Shown piece after piece: positions 45,026-56,436 of a stretch of 64,000 nt of DNA. The stretch covers positions 1 through 64,000 of the forward strand of contig NW_027331447.1 of assembly GCF_022965805.1 (NCBI RefSeq). The letters are read 5' to 3'. Every line of letters starts with the position of its first letter. Position 1 is the stretch's first letter. Made by a program: the position numbers and the translations under genes. Source of the DNA: Primulina eburnea. Lineage: Eukaryota > Streptophyta > Magnoliopsida > Lamiales > Gesneriaceae. Under the pieces are notes generated by a model that saw nothing but the letters and a program-made list of their open reading frames with translations, ran no database searches and had not been told where the DNA came from.

Positions 45026-46895
45026 ATTGAGGTATAAGAACTCAAATGACGAGGCCGGGCGTCGTTGAATAGTTAGCCAAGAATTTGGACAGAACCTTCG
45101 GCGCTCGAGCGGTAGAAAAGGACCGCCCGAGCGCCAATGCACCATAAGCTTACCCTTGGACAGAATAGCTTGCGCCCGAGCGGTAGTTTTTGACCGCTCG
45201 AGCGCCAGGGGATGAGAACGTGAGGGCTTGGGCAGAAAGTCTGGCGCCCGAGCGGTAGTTTTGACCGCTCGCACGCCAGTGGTTAGCAAGATAAGCACCC
45301 GGACAGTATGTTCGGCGCCCGAGCGGTACATTTCAACCGCTCGAGCGCCACCCGGAAAGCATGAAATGTAGCCACGTTTTGATTTCATGCACGGGTAGTG
45401 TATATATATATATATATACACGATTCTTCCTTCAGAATTCAAGAAGCAACGAAGGAAGGAAGCACGAGAATTCTCCAGAAAATCCTTACGCCTTTTGTGA
45501 GAAATCCGTCCGTCTGATTTTGAATCCGACTTCAGCACCGAGTTCCTATCAACACAGGCTACAACTGGACGTAAGTTTTGTTACGTTTAGACAAGATTTG
45601 AATTTATGATATTGTCAGAATTGAATATGATTCAGATATGGTGTTTCTGCTACCGTAGAAACTGTATAATGGAAGTCAGATTGAAGAACAGACTGTTTCT
45701 GTAATTGTTATGATTTTTGAAAGATATTGACTGAGATTCTATATCAGAATTGTGTTAGTATTCAGATTATGAATTTTATTGACACAGATTATGAATTCCA
45801 GTATTATATTTGTGATGTTCAGATTGACGGGGTTATTCAGATTGTATTGTTATGCCGTCAAAACATCAGTAGATTGATATTGATCAGATTCGGATATGAT
45901 TTCGATTAGATGGTGATATTATTGATATGACTCAGATTGTATCTTGTTCAGACACTGATCAGATTGTATACTGGATTGAGTATTGATCAGAACAGATTGT
46001 GTATTGAGTTATTTACTGATACGTTGTATTCAATATTGTCATTTCAGATTTGATATGGACAGAGTTGAATACAGGTCATCGTCTTCGTCAGACCGGGACG
46101 ACAAAGGTATAAATTAATGTTGAGTTGGGATTGCACAACTCGAGTGAGGTTTGACTCGAGTTTCCCTAAATCACATACTTTATTTTATTGCATTGATATT
46201 TGCAGATTATCAGATTGATATGTTAATATATTGACTTAGAACAGAGTCAGAGTCCGAGTCTAGGGCAGACAGCCTAGCTAGGGCAGAACCTCCGAGTCTT
46301 TCTCAGAACCGATAAGACTCTAGACTTACGGTGTATCGAAGAGCTTCAGATGTAGATCGATGTCTATCTCAGACACATTCGATACAGCATACCAAAGTCT
46401 AAATTAGATTGGGATCCCTAGATTTGAGATAAGATAAGATTAGATCACGAGTCATTGATTCATGTAGTCAGATTAGATACATGTTTTGATGTTTGTTTAT
46501 GCTTTTATATATGTTTTATATGATTGCATTTAATACATTGTTTATACTGGGATATTTATATCTCACCGGAGTTATCCGGCTGTTGTCTTGTTTTGTATGT
46601 GTGCATGACAACAGGTGGGGCAGGATCAGGGTCCAGAAGATGAGGAGAGATCGAGATTAGAGTGATGATCACGGACTTGGATGTAGATAGGTTTTATTAC
46701 TTGAATGTAGTAGTTGAACCTAATTTTAAATTAGAGGCATGTTATACAAGATTTGTATTATTATACTAGTTTGTATAATAGATTGATTCCATTACCTTCC
46801 GCATTTTAAAAGAAAATTTTCAGACCCTGTTTATCTTAACTGATAATTAAACCCCAAAGATGATTAAGAAGATGATTAGCGTCCGGGTTTCCACA

Positions 46896-48300
46896 GTGAT
46901 TCTCACAGTGGACTCCACCAGCAACACCACAATTGAATGTTGTTTCTGAACGTCATAAGCGAACCTTGTTGGACATGGTTCGATCTATGATGGGATTCAC
47001 TGAATTGCCTACATCGTTTTGGGGCTTTGCGCTTGAAATTGCGGCTATGTTGTTGAATAATGTCCATACAAAAGCAGTGGATAAAACACCATATGAGATG
47101 TGGACGGAAAAACTCCCAAATATTCTTACATGAGAATATGGGGATGTCTTGCTTACGTGAAGTAGACAGTGGGAGACAAATTGGATAGTAGATCCACTTT
47201 GTGCTACTTTGTAGAATATCCAAAGAATTCTGTTGGATATTATTTCTATCATCCCAATGAAGCAAAAGTGTTTGTTTCAATAAATGCCACATTTTTGGAA
47301 AAAGAATTTCTATTAGATAGAAAAAGGCAAGATGATAGAACTTGAAGAAATTCAAGATACTCCCTTAAGTATAGTATTTGAACCTAATCTACAACAACCA
47401 GTAGTTGAAGTACAAGCTCCTATGAGGTCTGATAGTGTTATTAGACCACCTGCTAGATATATGCTTCTTCATGAACAAGACCATGATGAGTCTTGTGTTG
47501 GATATGATCCAATGAACTTTAAGGGAGCAATATCTGATACTGATTCAACCAAATGGTTTGAAGCCATGCAGTCAAAAATGGACTCTATGTATTCAAACCA
47601 AGTCTGGACATTGGTGGATCAACTTGAGGGAATCGTTCCTATACGGTGCAAATGGATCTACAAAAGAAAGCTTGGGGCAAATAGGAAGGTAGTAACCTTC
47701 AAAGTAAGGTTGGTTGCAAAAGATTATACTCAAGGCAAGGAGTTGACTATGAGGAAATTTTTTCACCAGTTGCTATGTTTAAGTCCATTAGATTACTACT
47801 AGCCATAGCATCATGGTATGACTATGAGATATGACAAATGGATGTAAAGACTGCATTCCTCAATGGAGACATCAAAAAGGAAATTTATATGTCTCCACCT
47901 GAGGGATACACATCAGTAGGAAGTGAGCATAAGGTATGCAAACTTCAGAAATTAATACATGGTCTCAAGCAGGCATCAAGGAGTTGGAACCTCAGATTTG
48001 ATAGCACTACCAAAGAGTTTGGTTTTGTTAAGAATCCTGAGGAACCATATGTGTACAAAAAAGTTAGTGGGAGTGCAGTGACATTCCTAGTACTTTATGT
48101 TGATGATATCGTGCTCATTGGGAATGATGTAGTACAATCAACTAAAGTATGGTTAACCAGTAAATTCTCCATGAAGGACATGGGTGAAGCATCCTATGTA
48201 TTAGGAATACAAATCTATAGAGATAGATAAAAAAGGATGTTGGGGATCACCCAAGCCACATATATCGATACAATTATAAAACAATTCTCTATGGAAGATA
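46896..48300 (+). pseudogene. Cop-2 integrase C-terminal half and reverse transcriptase (second segment)
   Basis: After the GTGAT duplication the integrase core continues. A one-base loss sits at the start, then NVVSERHKRTLLDMVRSMMG (with the catalytic Glu) and SFWGFALEIAAMLLNN. Stops break the integrase C-terminus. RT begins near 47500 (KWFEAMQSKMDSMYSNQVW, RCKWIYKRKLG, MDVKTAFLNGDIKKEIYM, GLKQASRSWN), with the active site LYVDDIVLIG at about 48095-48125 and a stop at 48228. The text ends mid-RT (QATYIDTIIKQFSMED) at the junction. YVDD and integrase-before-RT order mark it as Ty1/Copia. Confidence 0.88.
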
Positions 48301-48321
48301 GTACTTTATGTTGATGATATA
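48298..48321. other. Anomalous junction between Cop-2 and the Gyp-d1 LTR
   Basis: Cop-2 RT breaks off at ATGGAAGATAG and is followed by TACTTTATGTTGATGATAT, a second copy of the RT active-site sequence found about 210 bases upstream (48088-48109). Gypsy LTR text (ATGCTATATGTCTTG) starts immediately after. No LTR end or target duplication marks the switch, so this is a rearrangement rather than a clean insertion. Confidence 0.7.
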
Positions 48322-49054
48322 TGCTATATGTCTTGTGGCCACCTTACGTTTATGGGTTTGGAAGTCGGTAGGCGCAACCGAGGACCTCTCCGCCCAGTGA
48401 CTTACGACCGATTTATGATTATGTACGGGTACGGACATCCAGTCCAAGGGCTGTGATTGATCTCTACCACCCAGTATACTGTGGTTTAGTCTGATGAGGC
48501 GCTCACGTTATGTTATGGGTCACTTTCTTAGAAACATTATCTCTACCATAAAAATTATGATATGTTATGACAGATCTCTATTGAGCAAAGCTTTTACGTA
48601 TAATTTTCAGATATGCACGTAGTTATAATTATTCATGATACGATTTTTACCGTACGCTTTACGATACTTTATTTTTACGTTGCATGCGATTTTATGATAT
48701 ATTTACTTGTTATCCACGATATATACATGTTGAGTCTTTAGACTCACTAGACTTGATTGTTGTAGATATTGATGAGGTCGAGACCGCGGGAGGAGACCAG
48801 TGAGCGATCTTGGGACAACAGTAATAAACCTGAGGACCTCATGATTTAATTTATGAACTTTTTATCATTCAAACTCGATTTTAACATGTTGGATTATTTT
48901 TAAATTACTGTTTGAAATAGTATGTTGACTTCCGCTGTTATTTTAAAGTTATGTTATTTACATGTTTATTTTATAAATTGAGCAAGTTATTTATTTATTT
49001 AGAAAAATTTTAAAAATTCTGCAGAATTATGAATACAAAATACGGGCCTTTACA
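48322..49054 (+). repeat. Gyp-d1 5' LTR remnant
   Basis: The last roughly 730 bases of an LTR end GGGCCTTTACA before the primer site. It holds CCCAGTATACTGTGGTTTAG (48469-48489) and a perfect TGAGTCTTTAGACTCA (48731-48746), both shared with Gyp-b2. The upstream part is missing at the Cop-2 junction. Confidence 0.83.
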
Positions 49055-49056
49055 GT

Positions 49057-49068
49057 TGGTATCAGAGC
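49057..49068 (+). other. Gyp-d1 primer binding site (tRNA-iMet type)
   Basis: TGGTATCAGAGC lies two bases after the LTR end TTTACA. Confidence 0.87.
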
Positions 49069-49302
49069 CTATGATCTTATAAAGGGTTGTACTACTACTG
49101 ATCTCGAGAAGCTCATGAAGTCACGTCTTCGGTCTGTAAGTTTTACGATTACGCATTTTGTTTAAAGCATGAAATATTTTTACATCATGATTGCATGAAA
49201 TATTTTATGTCAAGATTATGATTATGCAATATTTACTTAAATTTAAAGAAAATAGTGGAATTATGCATGTTGGTTACGTATGGGTTATAATTATGGAACA
49301 GC

Positions 49303-50228
49303 ATGCCTCCAAGACGCCGTGTTGGACGCCCGAGAGGTGATGATGAGCGCCGTCATGAGGACGGTGAGGATCAGAGACAAGGGGAGAACGAGGAGAGAGA
49401 TTTACCACAACCCCCTCCACCAGACATGAATTCTCAGATGCTAGCTGGGATGACTCAGTTCTTCGCACAGTTTGCGGGGAACAATGTAGTGGGAGCCAGA
49501 CAGACGGGGCCGGAGGCTATCTATGAGCGGTTCATGAAGATGCGACCGAAGGAATTCTTAAGGACGTCCGATCCTATGGCTGCCGAGGGCTGGATTAAGT
49601 CCCTCGAGGTTATATTCGAGTTTATGGGGCTTGAAGATGGAGATAGGGTTCGATGTGCGACCTATCTGTTCGGAGGAGACGATCGCCTATGGTGGGAAGG
49701 AGCATCATTGGCTTTGGATTTGACTACTTTCAGCTGGGCGCGTGCTTCACAGAGGTATTCTACTCTAAATATTTTACTGAAGAGGTGCGTTCGAGGTTGA
49801 CCACAGAGTTCATGACCCTGAGGCAGGGAGACTTGACTGTTGCGGAGTTCATCCGTAAGTTCGAGAGGGGATGTCATTTTGTACCCCTAATTGCTAATGA
49901 TGCTGGAGCCAAATTGAGGCATTTTCTGAATGGTCTGTGGTCGATCTTATGCCGTGATGTTAGGGTGGCTGGCCCTACTACCTATGGTGTTGCTGTTTCC
50001 AGAGCTCTAGTGGAAGAGCAATACCAGCATGATATTGAGCGTGATTGCCAGGGTAAACGACCATTTCAGTCACCGCACCGTCCTCCTCATCCGCAGTATC
50101 AGAATAAGAGACCTTTCCACGGTCCACCCAAGAACAGAGGGCCGCAGCAGCAACAACAGGGACGAGCAGTCCCGAGGACAGTGGAGTATCCAGTCTGTGC
50201 CAAGTGCTCACGTTGTCATGCTGGGACT
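49303..50228 (+). pseudogene. Gyp-d1 gag, one frameshift, cut by Gyp-e1
   Basis: The ATG at 49303 opens MPPRRRVGRPRGDDERR, then QMLAGMTQFFAQFAGNN, MRPKEFLRTSDPMAAEGW and LWWEGAS. A shift near 49740-49755 moves to the frame with CFTEVFYSKYFTEEVRSRL, FMTLRQGDLTVAEFIRKFE and AVSRALVEEQ. The basic, Gln-rich tail reaches the first knuckle region (CAKCSRCHAGT), where Gyp-e1 inserts at 50229. The knuckle continues at 58018. Confidence 0.87.
50224..50228. repeat. Gyp-e1 target site duplication, left copy (GGACT)
   Basis: GGACT here and at 58018-58022 flanks Gyp-e1 exactly. Gag coding is continuous across the two copies once one is discounted. Confidence 0.93.
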
Positions 50229-51827
50229 TGTAATAGCCGAGCCCGGTGTACGGTACGATTTAAGTTTCGTTTGTTATTTTGGGATATTTGATTAGATGTT
50301 CAGAGTTGTATTTTTGGGCTATAGTATTGTTAGTTTTATTGTCTTGAGGTGTTAGTTGATGTTGGTTGTTCGTTTCAGAGTGTCGGTTCGATTTTAGTTG
50401 CATGGGAATAGTGCTTGGCCGTGACTTGAGTGCACCCGCGCTATTAACTGGAGTGCCCCCGCGGTGTACTGTGCTGTTTTGGAGTTGCAATGCCGTAGCA
50501 TCACCGCACCCGCGGTGATGTAGGGACCGCACCCGCGGTAGAGACCGCACCCGCGCTGCTTGCGTCGCCGCACCCGCGCTGTTCGTGTTCCAGAATTTTT
50601 TTGGCTGCCGAAACCATTGCGCACCCGCGGTGCTTAGAGGAGTGCACCCGCGGTGAAGGTATGGGCGAGTTTTTAAGCTACTTTTTGGAGTGGTTGGCCA
50701 TACTTTCCCTTTCTTTTCTCCTCCATTCTCGACATTTCTCTCCATTTCAAGGGTTTTTAGTCATTTCTTTCCTTTCTTATCTTCGATTCAGGCATTTGTT
50801 TGGAATTTCGACTTGAGTTCGACGTTCTCCTTGGTGCTAGGAAGCTTGGGTAAGCTTTTGGTGCGATTCTGTTAAGGTTGTAAATTAAGAGTTGTTTAGG
50901 TTGGTTGTTTATGTGGATTTATGGATTATTTAGCTTGTAATCTTGGATATTTAGTTGATATTGGTGTTATTTGTGGATTATTTGTTGTAGGTGGTGATCA
51001 AGAGCTAAGTTGAGGTGTTTGTTGTGGTTTGTAAGTGGAATTTCATCCTTTTTGCTCACATGATATTATATGTATTGTGTTTTAAAGATTTTAAAGTGAT
51101 ATTCCCTTCCATTGATCCATTGTTATGTATTGATTTCATTGATTATCTATTGGAGGTATTGTATACCTCACTATTGTTAAAAGGGAATACAAGAGAAAAT
51201 ATGAGATTGTGAAAGGACGGCCTTAAATGCTATTCAGAGTTCAAATGTTTTCGGATTGATAAATACATAGTCAGAGATTGCATGCAATATTAGATGATCA
51301 TCGCCTATAGGCTTATATCCCTCAGAGTTATCGGTATTTATATCGATTTGGGATACGAGCACCCCAGAGCAGAGATACTATTGATATCAATCCCCAGAGC
51401 AAAAGAGATATACCATCATATTTTATATGCTATTGCTATGTTATTGATATTCAGAGTTTACAGTTCAGAGTTGATGGTATTTATGATTTCAAAGAGATGT
51501 TTTACAGAATTATTGTTCATTGTTATATAAGAGTTCCACTTGCTGAGATTTATTCTCATTTCAGTTATTTTCATGTGATGCAGATCAGAGTGGTGCCTCG
51601 GGACGTTGACTGTAGATCGGGGGTCATATGCATATACCGTTGGAAGGAGGATTTTGGCATGATCATAGGAATGATGTTTTGTTTTTGTTATGTCATTTAA
51701 ATGATCATGTATTTATTTTGTAAAGATATTTAAAGAAATGTATTTTGAAACTCCTTCCGTATATTTTTAAAAGAGAAAATTTTATTTCCGCTGTGTATTT
51801 ATTTTAAAAGAGGATCGGGGTGTCACA
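50229..51827 (+). repeat. Gyp-e1 5' LTR (1,599 bases)
   Basis: It begins TGTAATAGCCGAGCCCGG and ends CGGGGTGTCACA. A GC-rich block (about 50434-50660) repeats ACCGCACCCGCGG-type words, one extra unit of 18 bases compared with the 3' LTR. Downstream a donor-like GGGTAAGCTTTT (about 50847) and an acceptor-like TTGTTGTAGGTG (about 50985) could bound a leader intron. No gene is seen. Confidence 0.94.
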
Positions 51828-51832
51828 TTTAG

Positions 51833-51844
51833 TGGTATCAGAGC
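51833..51844 (+). other. Gyp-e1 primer binding site (tRNA-iMet type)
   Basis: TGGTATCAGAGC follows the LTR end by five bases (TTTAG). Confidence 0.9.
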
Positions 51845-51965
51845 GAGGTTTTCTTCGGACCAATGCATATGACTTCGTCTACTTTCAACTGTCCGGGTAT
51901 GTTTTCTTTGCATCTATCTATTGTTATGTATTGATTGGTGTCTTGTGAGCATTGTAGAGTAGAGG

Positions 51966-54900
51966 ATGCCTCCTAAGCGTAAGGCGTCAGAGGAGGAGGA
52001 TAGTTCGTCCTCGAGAGTTGTCGACGAGTTCGGCAAGTTACTGAAGGAGCAGGCTAAGGTTCACAGTGAGCAGATCCAGCAGTTGCTTAGACTGCAAGGA
52101 GCAGGCCAGGGCAGAGGCCAAGGTAGAGGGCAGGTTGCTCCAGCTGCAGTTGGTTCTGATGCTATCTTTTCTGCGTTTAAGAGGATGGATCCACCCGAGT
52201 TTCCAGGCAGCTCCGATCCTTTAGCTGCAGTAGAGTGGGTCAAGGCTTTGGAGGCGATTTTTGATCATCTCCACTATGAGGACAGAGATCGTATCAGTTG
52301 TGCTGTTTTTATGCTGGTTAAAGCTGCACGTTTGTGGTGTAATGCGACCAAGGTTGGCATTGATGTCTCGGCATTGAAGTGGTCTGAGTTTACTGAGCTT
52401 TTCTACGACAAGTACTTTCCTGATGCTTTGCGAGCGAGGAAGGTTACAGAGTTTCTGGAGCTTCGTCAGGGGAGCATGAATGTAGATGAGTATATTCTCA
52501 GGTTCGAGGAGGGTTGCCTATTTGCTCCGTACATTGCTACCAGTGATAAAGATAAAGGCGCTCACTTCATTCGAGGCCTTAGAGCGGAGATCAGGCGTGA
52601 TATCAATATGTCCAAGGCTGTTACTTTCAAGGAGATTGTGTCCAAGGCGTTGCTAGCAGAGCAGGACGAGAAGGATATCGCCAGGGAGAGACAGGCGAGG
52701 CACCAAGCTAGTGTTCAGAGAGGCCAGAGTTCAGGTCAGCGTGGCAGAGATCGATTCAAAGGGAAGGGCAAGGTGGATCAGAGTCCTAGGCCACCTTCAG
52801 CGCCAGTTGCTCCGTCTGATTCTGAGAGATCCTTGTGTCCCAAGTGTGGCAGACCTCATCGTGGAGAGTGTAGATTTGGCACTCGTTCTTGCTATCGTTG
52901 TGGCATGCCAGGCCACATTTCCAGAGATTGTCCTAAGGGAGCTAGCCAGGAGAAGGTGCAAGGTCGTATCTTTTCGATGACTAAGGAAGGTATTAATCGT
53001 AATTCCTCTGTAATCTCTAGTTCCATTTTAATTTCAGGCAGAGTAGCTACTACTTTGATTGATACTGGTGCTACTCATTCTTTTATGTCTGAATTGTTTT
53101 TGAGATCTTTGGGTATAGTTCCTTCTGTTATTCCCCTTCAGCTTAGTGTTGTTTTGCCTTCGGGAGATGTTTTGTGCCCGACCTCCATAGTGTATGCGTG
53201 CCCCGTTCGTTTTGTTGATCGAGAGGTCTTTGCTGATTTGATTGTGATCCCGATGGTTGCCTTTGATGTTATTCTTGGCATGGATTGGCTGTCGACCTAT
53301 CGTGCTGTTATTGATTGCGTTGCTAAGACGGTGACTTTTGCAGATGATGGCCAGGGAGGAGTTCTCGCCAGCTCAGGTACTTCGCTGGTCCTTCCTTTTA
53401 TTTCGTGTCTTGATGCTGAGAGGCTATTGTGTAGAGGTTGTGATGTTTTTCTGGCATCTGTTGTGGATGTTGATAGACTGATTAAGTTGAATATTGATGA
53501 TATTGATGTGGTGAGGGAGTTTGCTGATGTGTTTGAGGATGATGTTCCGGGTTTGCCGCCGGATAGAGATGTAGAGTTTGTTATTGATCTTGCTCCAGGT
53601 ACGGTTCCTATTTCTAAGGCTCCGTATAGGATGGCTCCTACTGAGATGAAAGAGTTGAAGACACAGTTGCAGGATCTTCTAGATAAGGGTTTTATTCGTC
53701 CGAGTTCTTCGCCTTGGGGAGCTCCGGTTCTATTTGTTAAGAAGAAGGATGGTTCTTTGCGTCTGTGTGTCGACTATAGGGAGCTTAACAAAGTGACGAT
53801 CAAGAACAAGTATCCGTTGCCACGGATTGATGATTTGTTTGACCAACTCCAGGGTGCCACTGTTTTCTCGAAGATTGATCTTCGGTCTGGCTACTATCAG
53901 TTGAAGGTTAGGGAGTCTGATATTCCTAAGACGGCATTCCGGACCAGGTATGGTCACTATGAGTTTCTCGTGATGTCTTTTGGTTTGACCAATGCCCCTT
54001 CTGTCTTCATGGACCTGATGAACCGTGTGTTCAAGTCGTATTTGGATAGCTTTGTCATTGTCTTCATCGATGATATCTTGATCTATTCTAAGACCAGAGA
54101 GCTTCATTCAGAGCATCTCAGAGTTGTGCTCCAGTTGTTGAGAGAGCGGAGGTTGTTTGCCAAGTTGAAGAAGTGTGAGTTTTGGTTGGATCAGATTTCT
54201 TTTCTAGGCCATGTCGTTTCGAGGGATGGCATTGCTGTTGATCCGATGAAGATAGAGGCGATTCAGAAGTGGCCTATTCCTACGACTGTTTCTGAGGTAC
54301 GCAGTTTCCTTGGTTTGGCGGGTTATTATCGTCGTTTCATTTCAGACTTTTCCAAGATTTCCCTGCCATTGTCCAATTTGACAAGGAAGACTGTGAAGTT
54401 CGAGTGGTCTATAGATTGCCAGAGCGCATTTCAGGAGTTGAAGGATAGATTGACGTCAGCTCCTATTCTCGCATTGCCCAGTGGTTCAGAAGATTTTGTG
54501 GTCTATACCGATGCGTCGAAGAAGGGTTTCGGGGCAGTGTTGATGCAGAGAGGTAAGGTCATTGCCTATGCTTCTCGCCAGTTGAAGGATTATGAGAAGA
54601 ATTATCTGACGCATGATTTAGAGTTGGCAGCTGTGGTTTTCGCCCTGAAGATTTGGAGACACTACTTGTATGGCGAAAAGTGTGAGATTTTCACAGACCA
54701 CAAGAGTTTGAAGTATCTGTTTTCTCAGAGAGAGCTCAATATGCGGCAGAGGAGGTGGTTAGAGCTGGTCAAAGATTACGATGTGACTATCAGTTATCAC
54801 CCAGGGAAGGCGAATGTTGTGGCTGATGCTTTGAGTCGTAAGTCGAGTGCTTCATTGAGTTCTTTGATTCAGAGACCGTTGCTGATGGATTTGCAGAGAG

Positions 54901-55826
54901 AGGAGATTGATCTGGTGATTCCAGGCACCATTGCTCGTCTTTCAGCGTTGGTTATTCGATCTTCATTGACGGACAGGATTCGTAGAGAGCAGTCGACTGA
55001 TGTTCAGTTGACAGAGTTGAGAGATAGAGCAGATATTAGAGGTAATTCAGAGTTTGCCTTGAATGGTGATGGTTTGGTGACTTTCAGAGGTCGTATTTGT
55101 GTTCCTGTTGGCGATGATATTCGTAGAGATATTCTGACAGAGGCTCATACCGCGCCGTATTCGATTCATCCAGGCAGTACGAAGATGTATCAGGATCTTC
55201 GTCGACTCTACTGGTGGCCAGGTATGAAGAAGGATGTTGCCGTGTTCATTTCTCAGTGCCTTACTTGTCAGCAGGTGAAGATTGAGCACCAGAGACCTGC
55301 TGGGACATTGTTGTCATTGCCGATTCCTCAGTGGAAGTGGGAGCATATTACGATGGATTTCGTGACTGGTCTTCCCAGAGTGCAGAGAGGTTTCAATTCT
55401 ATTTGGGTTATCGTTGATCGATTGACTAAGTCAGCGCACTTTCTTCCAGTCAAGACGACGTATTCGATGAACCAGTATGCCGAGGACTACATAGCAGAGA
55501 TTGTCAGACTTCATGGTGTCCCTGTGTCGATCGTGTCTGATCGTGACCCTAGATTTACTTCAGAGTTTTGGAAGAGTTTGCACAGAGCTATGGGTTCGCG
55601 GTTAGCGTTCAGTACAGCCTATCATCCTCAGAGCGATGGTCAGTCAGAGAGAGTCATTCAGATTCTTGAGGATATGCTCAGAGCTTGTACTATAGACTTT
55701 CCAGGTAGCTGGGATTCTTTGTTGCCTTTGGTTGAGTTCACTTATAATAATAGCTACCAGGCGACGATTGGCATGGCACCGTATGAGGCACTTTATGGCA
55801 GGAAATGCAGATCTCCCTTGTATTAG
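51966..55826 (+). CDS. Gyp-e1 Gag-Pol polyprotein, 1,286 residues, ending at a premature stop
   Basis: The ATG at 51966 ([12 protein letters not shown]) lies 120 bases after the primer site and opens a single frame. Domains in order: capsid about residues 70-250; CCHC knuckle [14 protein letters not shown] at 309-322; protease DTGATHS at 366; RT with FIDD at 700-703; RNase H with YTDAS at 847-851; integrase HHCC from His 1061; catalytic Asp 1131, Asp 1192 and Glu 1228, a 35-residue spacing. There is no intron-like gap between gag and protease. The frame ends at TAG 55824-55826 after CRSPLY, where the related elements have Trp; the rest continues in the same frame. All replication motifs before the stop look intact. 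Confidence 0.94.
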   Translation: MPPKRKASEEEDSSSSRVVDEFGKLLKEQAKVHSEQIQQLLRLQGAGQGRGQGRGQVAPAAVGSDAIFSAFKRMDPPEFPGSSDPLAAVEWVKALEAIFDHLHYEDRDRISCAVFMLVKAARLWCNATKVGIDVSALKWSEFTELFYDKYFPDALRARKVTEFLELRQGSMNVDEYILRFEEGCLFAPYIATSDKDKGAHFIRGLRAEIRRDINMSKAVTFKEIVSKALLAEQDEKDIARERQARHQASVQRGQSSGQRGRDRFKGKGKVDQSPRPPSAPVAPSDSERSLCPKCGRPHRGECRFGTRSCYRCGMPGHISRDCPKGASQEKVQGRIFSMTKEGINRNSSVISSSILISGRVATTLIDTGATHSFMSELFLRSLGIVPSVIPLQLSVVLPSGDVLCPTSIVYACPVRFVDREVFADLIVIPMVAFDVILGMDWLSTYRAVIDCVAKTVTFADDGQGGVLASSGTSLVLPFISCLDAERLLCRGCDVFLASVVDVDRLIKLNIDDIDVVREFADVFEDDVPGLPPDRDVEFVIDLAPGTVPISKAPYRMAPTEMKELKTQLQDLLDKGFIRPSSSPWGAPVLFVKKKDGSLRLCVDYRELNKVTIKNKYPLPRIDDLFDQLQGATVFSKIDLRSGYYQLKVRESDIPKTAFRTRYGHYEFLVMSFGLTNAPSVFMDLMNRVFKSYLDSFVIVFIDDILIYSKTRELHSEHLRVVLQLLRERRLFAKLKKCEFWLDQISFLGHVVSRDGIAVDPMKIEAIQKWPIPTTVSEVRSFLGLAGYYRRFISDFSKISLPLSNLTRKTVKFEWSIDCQSAFQELKDRLTSAPILALPSGSEDFVVYTDASKKGFGAVLMQRGKVIAYASRQLKDYEKNYLTHDLELAAVVFALKIWRHYLYGEKCEIFTDHKSLKYLFSQRELNMRQRRWLELVKDYDVTISYHPGKANVVADALSRKSSASLSSLIQRPLLMDLQREEIDLVIPGTIARLSALVIRSSLTDRIRREQSTDVQLTELRDRADIRGNSEFALNGDGLVTFRGRICVPVGDDIRRDILTEAHTAPYSIHPGSTKMYQDLRRLYWWPGMKKDVAVFISQCLTCQQVKIEHQRPAGTLLSLPIPQWKWEHITMDFVTGLPRVQRGFNSIWVIVDRLTKSAHFLPVKTTYSMNQYAEDYIAEIVRLHGVPVSIVSDRDPRFTSEFWKSLHRAMGSRLAFSTAYHPQSDGQSERVIQILEDMLRACTIDFPGSWDSLLPLVEFTYNNSYQATIGMAPYEALYGRKCRSPLY

Positions 55827-56396
55827 GACGAGGTTGGTGAGAGGAAGATGTTGGGACCAGAGTTGGTCCAGCAGACTGCCGATGTTGTTGCTGTTATCAG
55901 AGAAAGGATGAAGACTGCCCAGTCCAGACAGAAGAGCTATGCAGATGTTCGTCGTAGGCCTTTGCAGTTCGAGGTTGGCGATCACGTGTTTCTGAAGATA
56001 GCACCTCTCAAGGGTGTGATGCGATTTGGCAAGAAGGGCAAGTTGAGTCCTAGATTTATTGGTCCATTTGAGATATTGGACAGAGTTGGCGATCGAGCCT
56101 ACAGATTAGCCCTACCTCCAGATCTTGACAGAGTCCATAATGTTTTTCATGTATCGATGCTCAGGAAGTATGTTGCAGATCCTTCCCATGTTCTTCGCCA
56201 TGAGCCATTGGACTTGACGCCGAATTTGACGTATCAAGAGATTCCGATTCAGATTCTGGATCGCACAGTTAGAGTGTTGAGGAACAAAGAGATCGGCATT
56301 GTCAAAGTTCTTTGGAGGAACCATTTGTTAGAGGAGGCTACGTGGGAACCAGAGGAGGAGATAAGAGAGAAGTATCCTGAGTTGTTCGTGCCGTGA
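55827..56396 (+). pseudogene. Gyp-e1 integrase C-terminus and chromodomain, downstream of the stop
   Basis: The reading frame of the polyprotein continues from 55827 to the natural stop at 56394-56396. It contains QQTADVVAVIRERMKTAQ, FEVGDHVFLKIAPLKGVMRF, SPRFIGPFEILDRVG, FHVSMLRKYVADPSHV and, at the end, VKVLWRNHLLEEATWEPEEE, a chromodomain-like motif. This region binds DNA or chromatin during integration. Only one base separates it from the main frame, so the break is recent. Confidence 0.9.
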
Positions 56397-56423
56397 CGTC
56401 AATTACGCGGACGAAATTCCCTT

Positions 56424-56436
56424 AAGGGGGGGAGAT
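56424..56436 (+). other. Gyp-e1 polypurine tract
   Basis: AAGGGGGGGAGAT lies immediately before the 3' LTR start TGTAATAGCC. Confidence 0.88.

Larger units (their letters stand above)
25707..46895 (+). mobile_element. Gyp-a4: Ty3/Gypsy element, complete ends, decayed interior
   Basis: It has a 5' LTR (25707-27623), a primer site, decayed gag-pol, a polypurine tract and a 3' LTR (33546-33601 plus 45031-46895), bounded by GTGAT duplications. Two later insertions lie inside: the Cop-3 solo LTR at 27845-29917 and Gyp-c1 at 33602-45025. Removing them leaves an interior of about 3.8 kb, short for a Gypsy element. Hand comparison of the LTRs gives about 15 substitutions in 1.9 kb, indicating a recent insertion, yet the pol region is almost unrecognisable. 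Confidence 0.93.
33546..46895 (+). repeat. Gyp-a4 3' LTR, split by Gyp-c1
   Basis: The first 56 bases (33546-33601) are followed by Gyp-c1 and then the remaining 1,865 bases (45031-46895). Together they make 1,921 bases against 1,917 in the 5' LTR. Hairpins lie at 45098-45350, a TATA repeat at about 45400-45417, the donor-like site near 45565 and CCGGAGTTATCCGG at 46566-46579. It ends GGGTTTCCACA, followed by the GTGAT duplication. Confidence 0.92.
20233..48300 (+). mobile_element. Cop-2: Ty1/Copia element, interrupted by Gyp-a4, 3' end missing
   Basis: Segments 20233-25706 and 46896-48300 form one Copia element: 5' LTR, primer site, long leader, decayed gag, integrase, and RT up to just past the active site. 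The domain order integrase then RT is diagnostic of Ty1/Copia. Integrase is cut at 25707 by Gyp-a4 and resumes at 46896 after a GTGAT duplication. The RNase H region and 3' LTR are absent; the sequence switches to the Gyp-d1 LTR at about 48301-48321. Confidence 0.88.
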
